From contig BDDD01000344.1 in assembly GCA_001972305.1 (NCBI GenBank), positions 193,009-257,008 on the forward strand: a stretch of DNA of 64,000 nt. The letters run 5' to 3'. The DNA comes from Cephalotus follicularis (Eukaryota > Streptophyta > Magnoliopsida > Oxalidales > Cephalotaceae). The notes beneath the pieces were generated by a model that saw nothing but the letters and a program-made list of their open reading frames with translations, had not been told where the DNA came from and did not search any database. A program made the translations under genes and the position numbers. This document shows, piece by piece, positions 10,648-19,744 of the stretch (its first letter is position 1; each line of letters opens with the position of its first letter).

Positions 10648-11030
10648 CTCATTATATGTGTAATTGTGATGTTTAATTGTTTTTTGATTGAATTGAGTGA
10701 AAAATATTTTCAAAGATCATCATGCATTTAAACATTGAGTTTTCAACTTAATAACACAAACTAGCTCATATACCTAGGTTGCTATTAGTCCATAATAGAT
10801 AACCAAAGGTTTGCAACTAAATTGGATAGGCAATTTTCTGCATTTCTCATTTCTGCAGAAAACAGCCGATTGGACAATTTGTCCAGTCGACTGCCTGCCA
10901 TCCAGTCGACTGGACTTGCGGGAATCAGGGTTTTAAAACCCGAAATCCCTACTGTTTTTTGACTCTCTCTCAAATCAAAATCGCCCAAAACACTCTCTCT
11001 CTCAATCCTAAACCTGCATATCATCAAATG
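10648..11030 (+). other. Spacer between pol and the extra ORF, with three AGTCGACT words
   Basis: No gene is seen. Between about 10862 and 10912 the LTR words reappear (AGCCGATTGG and two AGTCGACT), just upstream of a CT-rich leader (CTCTCTCTC near 10995) and the extra ORF. A second promoter for the extra ORF, or a relict of an LTR piece, are possible readings; the sequence does not decide between them. Confidence 0.6.
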
Positions 11031-12173
11031 GGACCTAAGAGACAAAAGCACTTGGCTTCAAGGCAACCACGGGGTTCACAAGCGGCGCTTGACTTCGACA
11101 ATGACCTTTTTCTCTCCAAAGAGAAAGAGTTGAGGTATAATTCCGTTTTTAGCTCCGTTAAACTGCATTTTGAGAAGTGGTTATCTAGGGATGTTCTCAT
11201 TAGTAATCTTACTATAGTGATGACATGGTTGGAGACAATGGGGTGGTTTGAATATCTTTGCTCTTCTCATGTTATTTATCCTAGATTAGTTAAGCTTTTT
11301 TATGCAAATTTAGAATCCTCCACCACTTGCATTGCCAATTCATTTGTTTTAGGGAATCCTATTTCTATAACCCCTGATTTGATAGCGGAAACCCTAGGTA
11401 TTCCTAATGACGGCATTACTCACTTTAATGACGTTGGTAAAACGGAGGCCCTAGGAATTTGCTTAGAACAACCTAATGTCAATCCCCTTATGAATGTGAC
11501 TAGTAGCCATTTGCCAATTGCCTCTATGATCATTCTTTTACTCTTCATCAACACTTTTCTCCCAAGAGAAGGCTCGCACACTCTTCCTTCCGAGCGAGAC
11601 CTTAAATTCGTTGCATGTGTCAAGAATGGGACTCCTATAATCGTTCCCTATCTTATTGTCAACCATTTACTATCTAGACCCAATCATACTCCGTATCCTA
11701 TGCTTATGAGTAGGATTTTTGAATCCCTTAACCTAGACATTCCTGAGGATGAGCAATGTATCAAACCATCCCATAAACAGTTGGTGAATAAGGCGGGGCT
11801 TAGACATTGTAACATTGTTTTTGAGGATGGTGAATGGGTCAAGTTCCAAGGCAGAGGTAGAGAACATATGAGAGAGCAAGCAAATGTTAGGGTTGGAGAT
11901 GATGAGGATGATGATGAGGATGATGCTCAGCAATTTGAGATGCATCCTAATGTTGGTACCAGCAGCAGCAGCAACAGTAGGCCTACCCTGGAATCCCTTC
12001 AGGCTAGGATGGATCTTGCTCAGGCCGATATTGAGTATCTCAAGGGCCAAATGCACCAGTTCAGTGAAGGACAAGCAAATATCCTTCAAGGTCAAGCCGA
12101 TCTTCGTCAGGGACAAGCAAACATCATCCAGATGCTTCAAAATGCCTTCCCACAGCACCCTCCTCCCTCTTGA
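11031..12173 (+). CDS. Extra 3' ORF of the Sirevirus (plant transposon-protein domain)
   Basis: Open frame of 404 codons from 10959; the ATG at 11031 (codon 25, MGPKRQKHLASRQPRG) is the likelier start because the upstream codons look like leader. The N-terminus is basic. Residues about 50-270 resemble the 'putative plant transposon protein' domain found in extra ORFs of plant LTR elements (VYPRLVK-LFYANL-type motif, then LGIPNDGITHF). An acidic run (DDEDDDEDDA) and a Ser/Asn run follow. The C-terminus has a helical Ala/Gln-rich part with EGQANILQGQADLRQGQANI repeats, a likely coiled coil. Its position after RNase H is that of the env-like ORF of Sireviruses, but I see no clear signal peptide or membrane span. 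Function unknown. Confidence 0.75.
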   Translation, partial: GPKRQKHLASRQPRGSQAALDFDNDLFLSKEKELRYNSVFSSVKLHFEKWLSRDVLISNLTIVMTWLETMGWFEYLCSSHVIYPRLVKLFYANLESSTTCIANSFVLGNPISITPDLIAETLGIPNDGITHFNDVGKTEALGICLEQPNVNPLMNVTSSHLPIASMIILLLFINTFLPREGSHTLPSERDLKFVACVKNGTPIIVPYLIVNHLLSRPNHTPYPMLMSRIFESLNLDIPEDEQCIKPSHKQLVNKAGLRHCNIVFEDGEWVKFQGRGREHMREQANVRVGDDEDDDEDDAQQFEMHPNVGTSSSSNSRPTLESLQARMDLAQADIEYLKGQMHQFSEGQANILQGQADLRQGQANIIQMLQNAFPQHPPPS

Positions 12174-12847
12174 GCTTACATTTGCATCATCATGCTTTTT
12201 CTTTGTATTTTTGAACTTTGCATTTGTAATGTCTTTTAGTGTTTAAATTATGTAAAAGACAATGTGATTTATGTACTTGAAGTTTTTTAATGTGCAAATG
12301 CTTTGATCTTTAATGTTTTGGGTTACATGAATGTGGTTTATGAAATTGATGATTTATGTGTTGAATGCCAAAGTGTTTCATATTATTGCTTTGATTTGTT
12401 TACAATGTGGTTAATGCACTTGTTTATATACTTCAAGTGTTTAATGGAATTGTGCTTCAATCTTTATTGATCTCTCTTATTGCATTGATCTTATTGATAA
12501 ATTTGTATATATATGCATAAGTTGAGGGGGAGCTCTTCAATCCATGCTATGATTGAGGGGGAGCTTCCACTTCTCTTTTTGTAGTTTGACAAAAAGGGGG
12601 AGAGATTTATATTTTGCACATTGCATTGAGGTTAAAATGAAGTTGCATGCATTTGTGGAATATATTGCAAATTTTGCATATTGATGAGATGGGTTGTAAT
12701 CTTGCATTGAGCAAGTGTACTTTGTTATGACATGTGCCTTGGATATGCAAAAATTGATAAAATTGGACTTTGAACTAAAAATGGTTAAGTTTGTCAAGAA
12801 TTTATGCAAAATATGCATGTTTTGTCAATCATCAAAAAGGGGGAGAT
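12174..12847 (+). other. Sirevirus 3' non-coding region with repeated polypurine tracts
   Basis: No gene is seen. Purine tracts of the GGGGGAG type occur at about 12524, 12556, 12596 and, directly before the LTR, 12834-12847 (AAAAAGGGGGAGAT). The last primes plus-strand synthesis; multiple upstream copies are a known Sirevirus trait. Confidence 0.8.
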
Positions 12848-13377
12848 TGTTGGCCTTTGCCACCCCGATTAATTAACTCTTTGAAGAGATTCACAGTGGC
12901 TGATACCTCGGACTCTATACACCTAACTAAAAATCCTATCATGAAACCCCAAGATTGAGGTTGAACAAGCGAAGGGTGAAGGCTAAAGTTTAGAAGGACC
13001 GAGATGGCAAAGGAGGGCACAGGTACCCTCAGACCATGAGCTAAAGCAGCTTCGAAGACCACGAAGAGGCCTTCTCGGCTCTTAGTAACTATCCGAGGAT
13101 TCCTAGGGATACTAAAGGACAACCCACGAGGGATATTGTACTCCCTGGCGAGCCTCTTGACCTCGGCCAGACTGAGTTTACTCAACTCATAGGCACAGTC
13201 CTCGGACAGAGGATTGGCCTCTGCCGTGGGTGCATCAGGGACACCCACAGCAGCCCCTAGGCTACCTTCTACATCACTAGGCCTCTCAGCAAGGGGAAGT
13301 ATCATGGCCAAAGGCGCAATGGACAGGGGGGAAGGAGAAAAAGAAGAAGACCCAGAAGATGTTCCTTGACTAGCCAT
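12832..13377 (-). CDS. Antisense ORF, 'putative gypsy-type transposon' domain
   Basis: The 181-codon reverse-strand frame starts at the ATG at 13377. The N-terminus is rich in Ser/Gly/Pro (ASQGTSSGSSSFSPSP). Residues about 60-165 resemble the plant 'putative gypsy type transposon' domain (PF04195 type): FVVFEAALAHGLRVPVPSF followed by a hydrophobic helix and WGFMIGFLVRC. The last dozen or so codons lie in the Sirevirus LTR edge, so the coding part of the Gypsy element ends near 12878. A TATA box, a CT-rich leader and a possible splice donor (GGTAAGT near 13448 on this strand) lie upstream, which looks like a transcription unit of its own. Function unknown. Confidence 0.65.
   Translation of the reverse strand: MASQGTSSGSSSFSPSPLSIAPLAMILPLAERPSDVEGSLGAAVGVPDAPTAEANPLSEDCAYELSKLSLAEVKRLAREYNIPRGLSFSIPRNPRIVTKSREGLFVVFEAALAHGLRVPVPSFAISVLLNFSLHPSLVQPQSWGFMIGFLVRCIESEVSATVNLFKELINRGGKGQQSPPF
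12848..12877 (+). repeat. Start of the Sirevirus 3' LTR
   Basis: TGTTGGCCTTTGCCACCCCG and the following ten bases match the 5' LTR start exactly, then the sequence changes to Gypsy-like DNA. Only the edge of the LTR is present. Confidence 0.85.
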
Positions 13378-13580
13378 TAAAAGAAAAAGAAACCGTACAA
13401 AGAAGAAGATAATCTGGGAAAAACGAGGAAAGTTGGTAGAAACTTACCAAAAGTTTTCGATTTGAAGAGTTGAAGATTTGGGAAAAAGGATTGAAGACAC
13501 TGCAGAATCAAGAAGCTCTCTAAAATCTGTGAGTTTGGAAGTTTGAAGAAGTAAAAGTTTTGCTAAGTAAAAAGCCAAGG

Positions 13581-13588
13581 CTTTTATA
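13581..13588 (-). promoter_or_regulatory. TATA box for the antisense ORF
   Basis: The reverse strand reads CCTATAAAAGCC about 200 bases upstream of the ATG at 13377, followed by a pyrimidine-rich leader. This is the best promoter candidate for the antisense transcript. Confidence 0.6.
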
Positions 13589-13995
13589 GGCCCCTTCCTC
13601 GGATCCCAGCTGTCCACCCCACATTAGATCCAACGGTGGGAAGTCTGACCGTCAAATCAAGCGCGAGAAACGAAACGGCAGAGGCGGGAATTGCTCTGGG
13701 CATGCCACGTGTTAAGCGTATTCAATACGTAACCTTAATGATAATCATAACGGTTCAGTGCCCAAGGTGACTTAATGGCAGTGAAGGCAGACCAAAAGTC
13801 AAGCGTTAGTTCTCGATTCAAGCATACTGTGTTATGTGTCAGAGAAGTCTCACAGGCAATGCCCTCGTCCTCAGCCTATCTACATAAATAAGAACAACCA
13901 AGAAATGTTGCAGAGAAGTCTTGCCTGGGCCATGGCTCTCAACTCTGGTCCTCCTCCTCTGACCAAGCTCAGAGAACAAGGACCAGGGGGGCATA

Positions 13996-14902
13996 TGATG
14001 GAGGAAAAATATGTTTATAAAATCCAGGACACGTGTCCACTGGAGACTTGACCAACTGTCCATGGGGGATTAGAGGCTTATCAGCAAGCCATGCCGAGGA
14101 CCACGCTCATGGCAAAGAATGTCCATCTCGGACCAAGAGACAATGTTCATTATTTTTTTGAGGACAACACATTGAGACCACAAGTCCGAGGACACTCCTC
14201 GGATCCAAAGGCAGAAGACCATATTCGCGGCGTGAGGGCCGAGGACTCCCTCGGCCCAAAGTGTCTCTAAGGTGAAGAACAGGAGATACGGTCTCCTGTA
14301 CACAGAAATTGAGGACCTCTTCCTCGGACGTCCTCATACTCGTTCCATCCTCGGAACCATAGCAGAGATTCTCTTTCCTCTGCAGGCACATCATACCCTA
14401 TAATGGAGGATCTCAATCTTATCTACGGGATAAGGGAATAACCTTTACCAGATCTATTGGGATTTAAGCTTATCCAAATGAAGAGATATAATCCAAATCA
14501 ACTACAAAAGGAAAGAGGCGATATTCAAGGAAGAGATAAAGGAAAGCAGCTATATTATAGGCGGAGATAAGGGAATGTCCGAGATCCTCGGCACTTCCTA
14601 GGGGATAACAATCAATCCGATTCACACGCTCAAGAATCCACTATAAATACAAGTTCAACACACTGAACAAAGATCAGCAATTTTTACATAAAAGAGAGTA
14701 CATTATTTTCATCTACACTTGTCTAACTTGAGCGTCGGAGTGTCCCCGGGAGAACAACCTCCTGGGCCTTCACCATTGTCGCTCCTTGTGCAGGTGTCCG
14801 AGATCAGATTCTTCCTTAAGGCATCAGTGACAAAGCGTTTCTCTTAACAAATCAAAGTCCTCCACGTAGGATACTGTTGAGAGAAGGATTTCTGTATCAA
14901 CA
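13996..14902 (+). repeat. 3' LTR of the Gypsy-like element
   Basis: It begins TGATGGAGG after a purine tract and ends GTATCAACA at 14902. A TATAAATA box lies at 14642-14649. It carries repeated CCTCGG words (14070-14360) of the type seen in its antisense-ORF region. The start is assigned from the TG after the purine tract and could be off by a few bases. Confidence 0.65.
14642..14649 (+). promoter_or_regulatory. TATA box of the Gypsy-like LTR
   Basis: CACTATAAATACAAG lies about 260 bases before the LTR end, a normal position for the LTR promoter. Confidence 0.6.
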
Positions 14903-15740
14903 AGTATCAAAATAATTTGTTTTTACAGATCTAATACTAGAAGTTAAGGCTTTATGTGGTTGAAATTGATGATAACTTTTATCTAGTTTTTCATCACAAA
15001 TATTTAAGTAATTAAACTTTTCTTTTAAATCATCAGAGGTTGAATAAGTTTTGATAGTTTTATCAAACCTAATTTTTACTAAACCTTCTTTATTTTGTGT
15101 TATTGAATGTAAAGAAGTGTTTTCAATATTTTCTTGGTTGGGAGCAATAGTATCGGATTGTATGGACCAATCCTCAGGAATATTAATATCACTCCATTTA
15201 ATTTTGGGTGGAATTAATATATTTGAATCATGTGTTGCACACTTCATTATCGTAGTTTCTCCTTTTGTTAAATTTACTAATGATTTTGGATAGATTGAAT
15301 TAGTAGCTTTATAATGAACATGATGAATTATTGCAATAATTTTGGATCCAGGCAACATGTTGTAACCATGGAGTTTAATATTAATTTTTAGAGTTTCTAA
15401 AATATTTTTATCTGTTAAGGAAATTGTTAAGTCTTGATACCCATCAAAATAGACAGGTCCATTGCATAAACTTGTATAGCTCCAATTAAGGAATCATCAA
15501 AATTTAAATGTCTGTCATCTTGGAGACATGCCAAGACAGAAGTATTTAATCCTTATCTTGTTAATGGTTTAATAGTTACTTGGACTAAAGCAAAATGAAT
15601 ATATTTATAAATTTGTTTATTTGAAATCTTTGGGGGTTTCTAATTTTACCATTGTTTTATTCTTTCATCAAATTCTTTATCTCTATTTGAATTATTACTA
15701 GTTTCTGAACCACTAAATGATCTTAAAGACATAGTCCTGC
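14903..15740 (-). pseudogene. Endogenous pararetrovirus movement protein
   Basis: The reverse strand encodes a Caulimoviridae movement protein: LKINIKLHGYNML-like sequence at the core start, IIAIIHHVHYKATNS, then KIKWSDINIPEDW near the end, the signature W...IPE.W of florendovirus/petuvirus movement proteins. Such proteins form tubules that carry virions through plasmodesmata. A related copy on the forward strand begins at 16377. The tRNA-Met primer site lies upstream at 15985-15998, giving the normal order leader then movement protein. Broken fossil, several breaks. Confidence 0.8.
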
Positions 15741-15984
15741 ACAATTTATTCATAATAAAAATCTTTTAAAAGTTTTTATTTCACTTCGTCCAAATATATG
15801 ACCCCTCTAGTCAACGTAAGAGTGTTTCGATGGTCTACTGGGACTTACACTCCGTCTGTCTTACCACCCCAATTCTCTAACTACTAGAATATGATCTTCC
15901 TACACAAAGATAGGCATCCTACCCAGACATTTAGAAATTTTTAATTTTAAAAATTATTTAGCATGAACAGTTGCTTAGGATTTT

Positions 15985-15998
15985 TGGCTCTGATACCA
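15985..15998 (-). other. Pararetroviral tRNA-iMet primer site
   Basis: TGGCTCTGATACCA on the plus strand is the complement of TGGTATCAGAGCCA, the minus-strand primer site of Caulimoviridae and position 1 of their genome map. It lies about 250 bases upstream of the movement-protein region in the same reading direction, which supports a viral origin rather than an LTR element: no LTR end adjoins it. Confidence 0.8.
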
Positions 15999-16376
15999 TT
16001 TTGGGAGGCGGAAGCTAACGATAATTTAAAGGGAGATAAACAACAGATAAGAGCATATGATCTTAAATTTAAAGAAAGGTAGAAAGAGATGACATCTAAT
16101 AAAAGTAAATTAATTGAAAACAATGGATATGAAGAAGTTAAATGGAAAAGGTCTTCACGTTATCTAGCGGTAATCCTCCTGATAGATGAATCTTTTCAAT
16201 ACTGAAAGTAAATAACTGTAAATAAGTTTAAGTTACCACTCATTCAGACGGTTAAACCGTCTTTGTTGATGGATCTTAAACTAAAGTTAAATAAATAAAA
16301 ATAAATAAATTTCTCCACTCTGTCAGAAGGTTATACCGATCATGTTGAGGGATCAGTTGAATAATAAAATATCTTA
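15999..16376 (-). other. Pararetroviral intergenic region with degenerate repeats
   Basis: No ORF. Two imperfect direct repeats of about 45 bases (16237-16282 and 16317-16360, each with CACTC...TCAGA.GGTTA.ACCG) and a weaker third near 16155-16200 are visible. The large intergenic regions of plant pararetroviruses contain the promoter and structured leader, so this assignment fits position and composition. Confidence 0.5.
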
Positions 16377-17440
16377 ATGAAAATCAAAACTCTAAAAATT
16401 AATATTAAACTCCATGGTTACAACATGTTGTATGGATCCGAAATTATTGCAATAATTCATCATGTTCATTATAAAACTACTAATTCAATCTATCCAAAAT
16501 CATTAGTAAATTTAACAAAAGGAGAAACTACGATAATGAAGTGTGCACCAAATAATTCAAATATATTAATTCCCAAAAAAATTAAATGGAGTGATATTAA
16601 TATTCCTGAGGATTGGTCTATACAATCCGATACTATTGCTCCAAACCAAAATCCCCAAGATTCTCAAAATGATTCCCAAAATATGAATGAACCCATTTCA
16701 CCTACATATTCTGAAATGAAACCACATTCTCAACTAATGACAATTATAATTGATGAATCATTTGAAATTAATAAAGACTTAATAAGAAAAGATTTCCTTC
16801 AAGAAAAATATTTACGAAAAAGAAACAGATTTTTTACAAAATATTCTGAGACTGAACAAAATAATATTCGAACGACATGGTATGAGTACATGATTAAAAT
16901 CAAAGCTCATGTTATGTTTTTCGATTATTTAAAAATTTATATTAACCAACAAGAAAATAAAAAATATTTTGAAGAAGAAAATAAAATTTTAGAAAAAGAA
17001 AACAAACATTCTTCTACTAATCAAATCCCAGATAATAAAATTATTTAAAACAATTCTCTTCAAATTAATATATCTACTGATATCCCACAAGAAAGCAATA
17101 ATCTAGAAAAAATAACAAATAAACAAATTAATATGTTAAATATAGAAAAACAAAAAGAATCCAGTCTATTGTTACAATTAATTGATAATTCAGATTTTAA
17201 CAGTATCAAGAAAATTTTTATGAATAAAAAAACCACTACAACATGGTTAACTTCTGATAACAAAACAATAGAAGCAATTCATCCACCATCTAGAAAATTC
17301 AAATTAATATACATAATAATCAAATTCAAGCTGCACCTTTCAAATTACAAACTGAAACAAATAATACTCAAGTAACAACAAATGAAACCAATAAGATTAT
17401 TGAGCAAAATAACTATACAAACAAATATCTTAAAACATTA
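16377..17440 (+). mobile_element. Endogenous pararetrovirus fragment, forward: movement-protein C part and following region
   Basis: The forward strand encodes the same movement-protein core as 14903-15740 (KTLKINIKLHGYNMLYGSE, IKWSDINIPEDW), then a Lys/Glu-rich helical stretch (QQENKKYFEEENKILEKEN) and the region seen at 5892-6573 (QKESSLLLQLIDNSDFNSIK, NKYLKTLG). It faces the opposite way to both its neighbours, so this is a second viral copy joined by rearrangement. Broken fossil. Confidence 0.8.
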
Positions 17441-17560
17441 GGATGGTTCAATGTTATTTTTGAAAGTGGTAAATGTTTCAGTGATAGTTGGGGGTAGAAT
17501 TTGTTCACTTGGTCCATAGCAACACCACCAATCTATGAACCAAAAAGGAATTTTTTGATT

Positions 17561-17575
17561 TTTATTAAAAGTGTT
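17561..17575. repeat. LINE target-site duplication, left
   Basis: TTTATTAAAAGTGTT is repeated exactly at 18999-19013. A 15-bp duplication next to a poly-A end is the hallmark of target-primed LINE insertion. Confidence 0.9.
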
Positions 17576-18998
17576 TTTTTTTAACTGATTTAGAATTATA
17601 GACAGAGAAGAAAGTTACAAAAAACTAGCATGTTGTGTACAAAAAAGCCAAGCATGCTAGAGCCCCTTGAAACCTTGCAGGGAAAACTATATAAACATAA
17701 GACTAGACTAGAGAAAAACTCTATCCAAGTGGTAATAAGGCAGAGTAACTTAATCTGCCAAGATCCATATCACAACAAGCGGCATTATGCCACACCCAGC
17801 CCCCAAACCTTAGGTCTACTCTCCCAAAGGAATACCCCAGTTCTCATATAGGCTATGATGCCACTCACACCTCTGTAGCTTTCGGCCCAATCACAGCTTC
17901 GAAGCCGCATCGTGTTTTATCCTGTTAATAACCTCTTTGGCAGGCATAAACTCGTTCTTGAAGCATCTTCTGTTTCTTTCCAGCCATATATGATATACAG
18001 AGGCAGCAAAAGCAAGTTTTTGCACCAGCGTTGGGAACTTGTGGCCTCTAGCATGATCAAGCATCCATTGCACTTTGTCACTCCATTGAGATATCGGCCT
18101 TTGGATATTGCACATGGATAGAACAGACCCCCAGATATTATGAGAGAAGGGGCAGTGGAAGAAAAGGTGTTCCAAGGACTCTTCATCACCACAGTTGAAG
18201 ACGCAAGATGCAGAGTTGATCACTCCCCGAGCAAAAAGGTCTTTCCAATGCTGAGCCGATGATGGCAGGCCAGGTGATGGAGCTGTTTCACTTTCAGAGG
18301 TGATATGCCCCACAACCTCTTTGCCCTTCCCCGAGGTGGCTGTTTCTGGTACAATCTTCCCAGCCTGATTGGCAACGTTTGATTTACCAAGGCCTTCCGT
18401 AACTGGCACCACTTTGTCAACTTTCTCTAGAGCCATACTCAAGACATCCTCTACTTCTCTGATCGCCGCACACACACGGGCTACAAAACCATCTGTCCAA
18501 GATAAGCTAGTCCTTTCGGTCTCACCAGATGAGCCAGACACCTGAGATCTATCCACCAAAAGATCTTGCATCTCCGGAACCATAGACACTTGGGATATTT
18601 CCCCTTCTTCAACGACAGGGGAGGAAGGGTAAAGTTTCTTTCACAAGCCAGCGGAGCGCTTGAGTTAGAAACTCCAGCCTCCTTAGGGCTGTCACAAACA
18701 GGACCAACGCTTGAGGATGCCATCAAGGGAGAAGGAAGATCCGAGAGGCGAAGAGAGCTACGCAGCGCTCGAGCGGGTTTCATGAAGACATACCAAGAGA
18801 AAAGGAGAGAGCAGAAGGCTAGAGGAAGGTAGAAAATGGGAGAGACGAAGGAAAAGAAGAGGTAGTCTAGGCGAGAGCATGGGGGAAGAGAGGAAGGCTA
18901 AGGAAGTAGAAAAGTTAGAGAGAAGGAAGAGCTTCTCTGTCTAACCCATATTCCTGTAGAGCTAAATGTTTCAACGGGATTTTCCCTGATAGAATACA
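17576..18998 (-). mobile_element. L1-type LINE, internally deleted
   Basis: A reverse-strand element of about 1.4 kb lies between 15-bp duplications. On its own strand it has a CT-rich leader (18998 to about 18784), an ORF1-like start, an ORF2 C-terminal zinc-binding domain, a 3' UTR (17890-17583) and a poly-A tail (the T run at 17574-17582, part of which overlaps the duplication). Endonuclease and reverse transcriptase are absent, so the leader plus ORF1 start is fused to the ORF2 end. Presence of both ends plus a clean duplication suggests the deletion derivative itself was mobilised in trans, or that the deletion followed insertion. Confidence 0.85.
17891..18783 (-). pseudogene. LINE ORF1 start fused to ORF2 zinc-binding end
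   Basis: The frame from the ATG at 18783 (MKPARALRSSLRLSDLPSP) is ORF1-like for about 65 codons; the coding sense then moves to another frame, open from 18589 to 17891 (232 codons). That second frame carries a Ser/Thr-rich linker and, from about its residue 110, the zf-RVT domain of plant LINE ORF2: HWKDLFARGVINSASC, an EHLFFHC motif, then VYHIWLERNRRCF near the end. A frameshift near 18600 separates the two halves. In plants zf-RVT sits at the very C-terminus of ORF2, so about the whole catalytic portion is missing. Confidence 0.8.
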
Positions 18999-19013
18999 TT
19001 TATTAAAAGTGTT
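18999..19013. repeat. LINE target-site duplication, right
   Basis: Exact repeat of TTTATTAAAAGTGTT at 17561-17575. Viral sequence continues on both outer sides. Confidence 0.9.
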
Positions 19014-19744
19014 GTCAAAGCAGAAAAACTAAGAATGTCTATTTTTGAAGTTTTGGAATAAGATTGTATATTTCCATGCATCAACATAGTCAAAGTAATT
19101 ATAGAATGGAAGATCAAATGGTGCTGAGAATTATTTGTAATTATGAGGAGATTGTCCCCAATTTGCAATGGTTATAATTTTTTGGATGAAGATAGAAGTA
19201 TGGGTAATTAATTCAGGATTGCGTGGGTCTTGTTTTGGGCTGATTTTTATGTAATCTGTGTCAACCAAAATGAATTCATAATAAGTTTGAGTTTTTTGAG
19301 GATGGGTACTGTGATAATGCCATTCTGGATGGAAAACTCTGTTGGCAATGTCAAGTGGTGTTTTACAATTTTTTCTATATTCTGGTTCAATAAAAAAGAG
19401 AAAATCAGTATAGGGATTTTTAACATGTTTGTAAGTGATCTTTTGGGTGGACATATTTTGTGAAGTAATTGTTTGAGAAACGTTTTGAGAAGCGGTTGGG
19501 CCTTTTACAATATCTAAGTAGATAGTGGTTAGTGGTTTTGCAGTTGGAATAAGGGATTTGTCTATGAAAGTATTTGTAATGGTTGATGGTAATTGTCTTT
19601 TTTGAGAGTATGATTGTTTGGTTTTGAAAGGACTGTCTGATTTTGAAGACATTGTTTGCTCCAAGGAGAATATAAAAGTTAGAATGAATTTATAAATGGG
19701 GTATAAACAAGTAATGATTAATTTGTTCAAAAAGCTGTATCACA

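Larger units (their letters stand above)
6574..12877 (+). mobile_element. Sirevirus-type Copia element, forward copy
   Basis: The order is 5' LTR (6574-7841), tRNA-iMet primer site (7844-7855), gag with coiled coil and two zinc knuckles, a pol part (protease start, C-terminal reverse transcriptase, RNase H), a spacer, an extra 3' ORF, repeated purine tracts and the start of a 3' LTR (12848-12877). Gag plan, primer site, extra ORF after RNase H and multiple purine tracts all fit the Sirevirus (SIRE/Maximus) lineage. It is inserted in reverse-strand pararetrovirus sequence at 6573. It is broken, with a few large breaks, but gag and the extra ORF are still long and open, suggesting a young insertion. 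Confidence 0.9.
12878..14902 (+). mobile_element. 3' part of a Gypsy-like element with an antisense ORF
   Basis: A forward LTR (about 13996-14902) is preceded by a purine tract (AGGGGGG, 13985-13991). The internal part to its left holds a gag-like ORF on the opposite strand with its own TATA box. Antisense extra ORFs near the 3' end are known in some plant Ty3/Gypsy elements. The right edge meets reverse-strand viral movement-protein sequence at 14903; the left edge meets the Sirevirus LTR. Incomplete. Confidence 0.65.

Noticed and set aside
13839-14394. Reverse-strand open frames of 74-95 codons
   Set aside because: They lie across the Gypsy-like LTR with no domain and no promoter in the right place.
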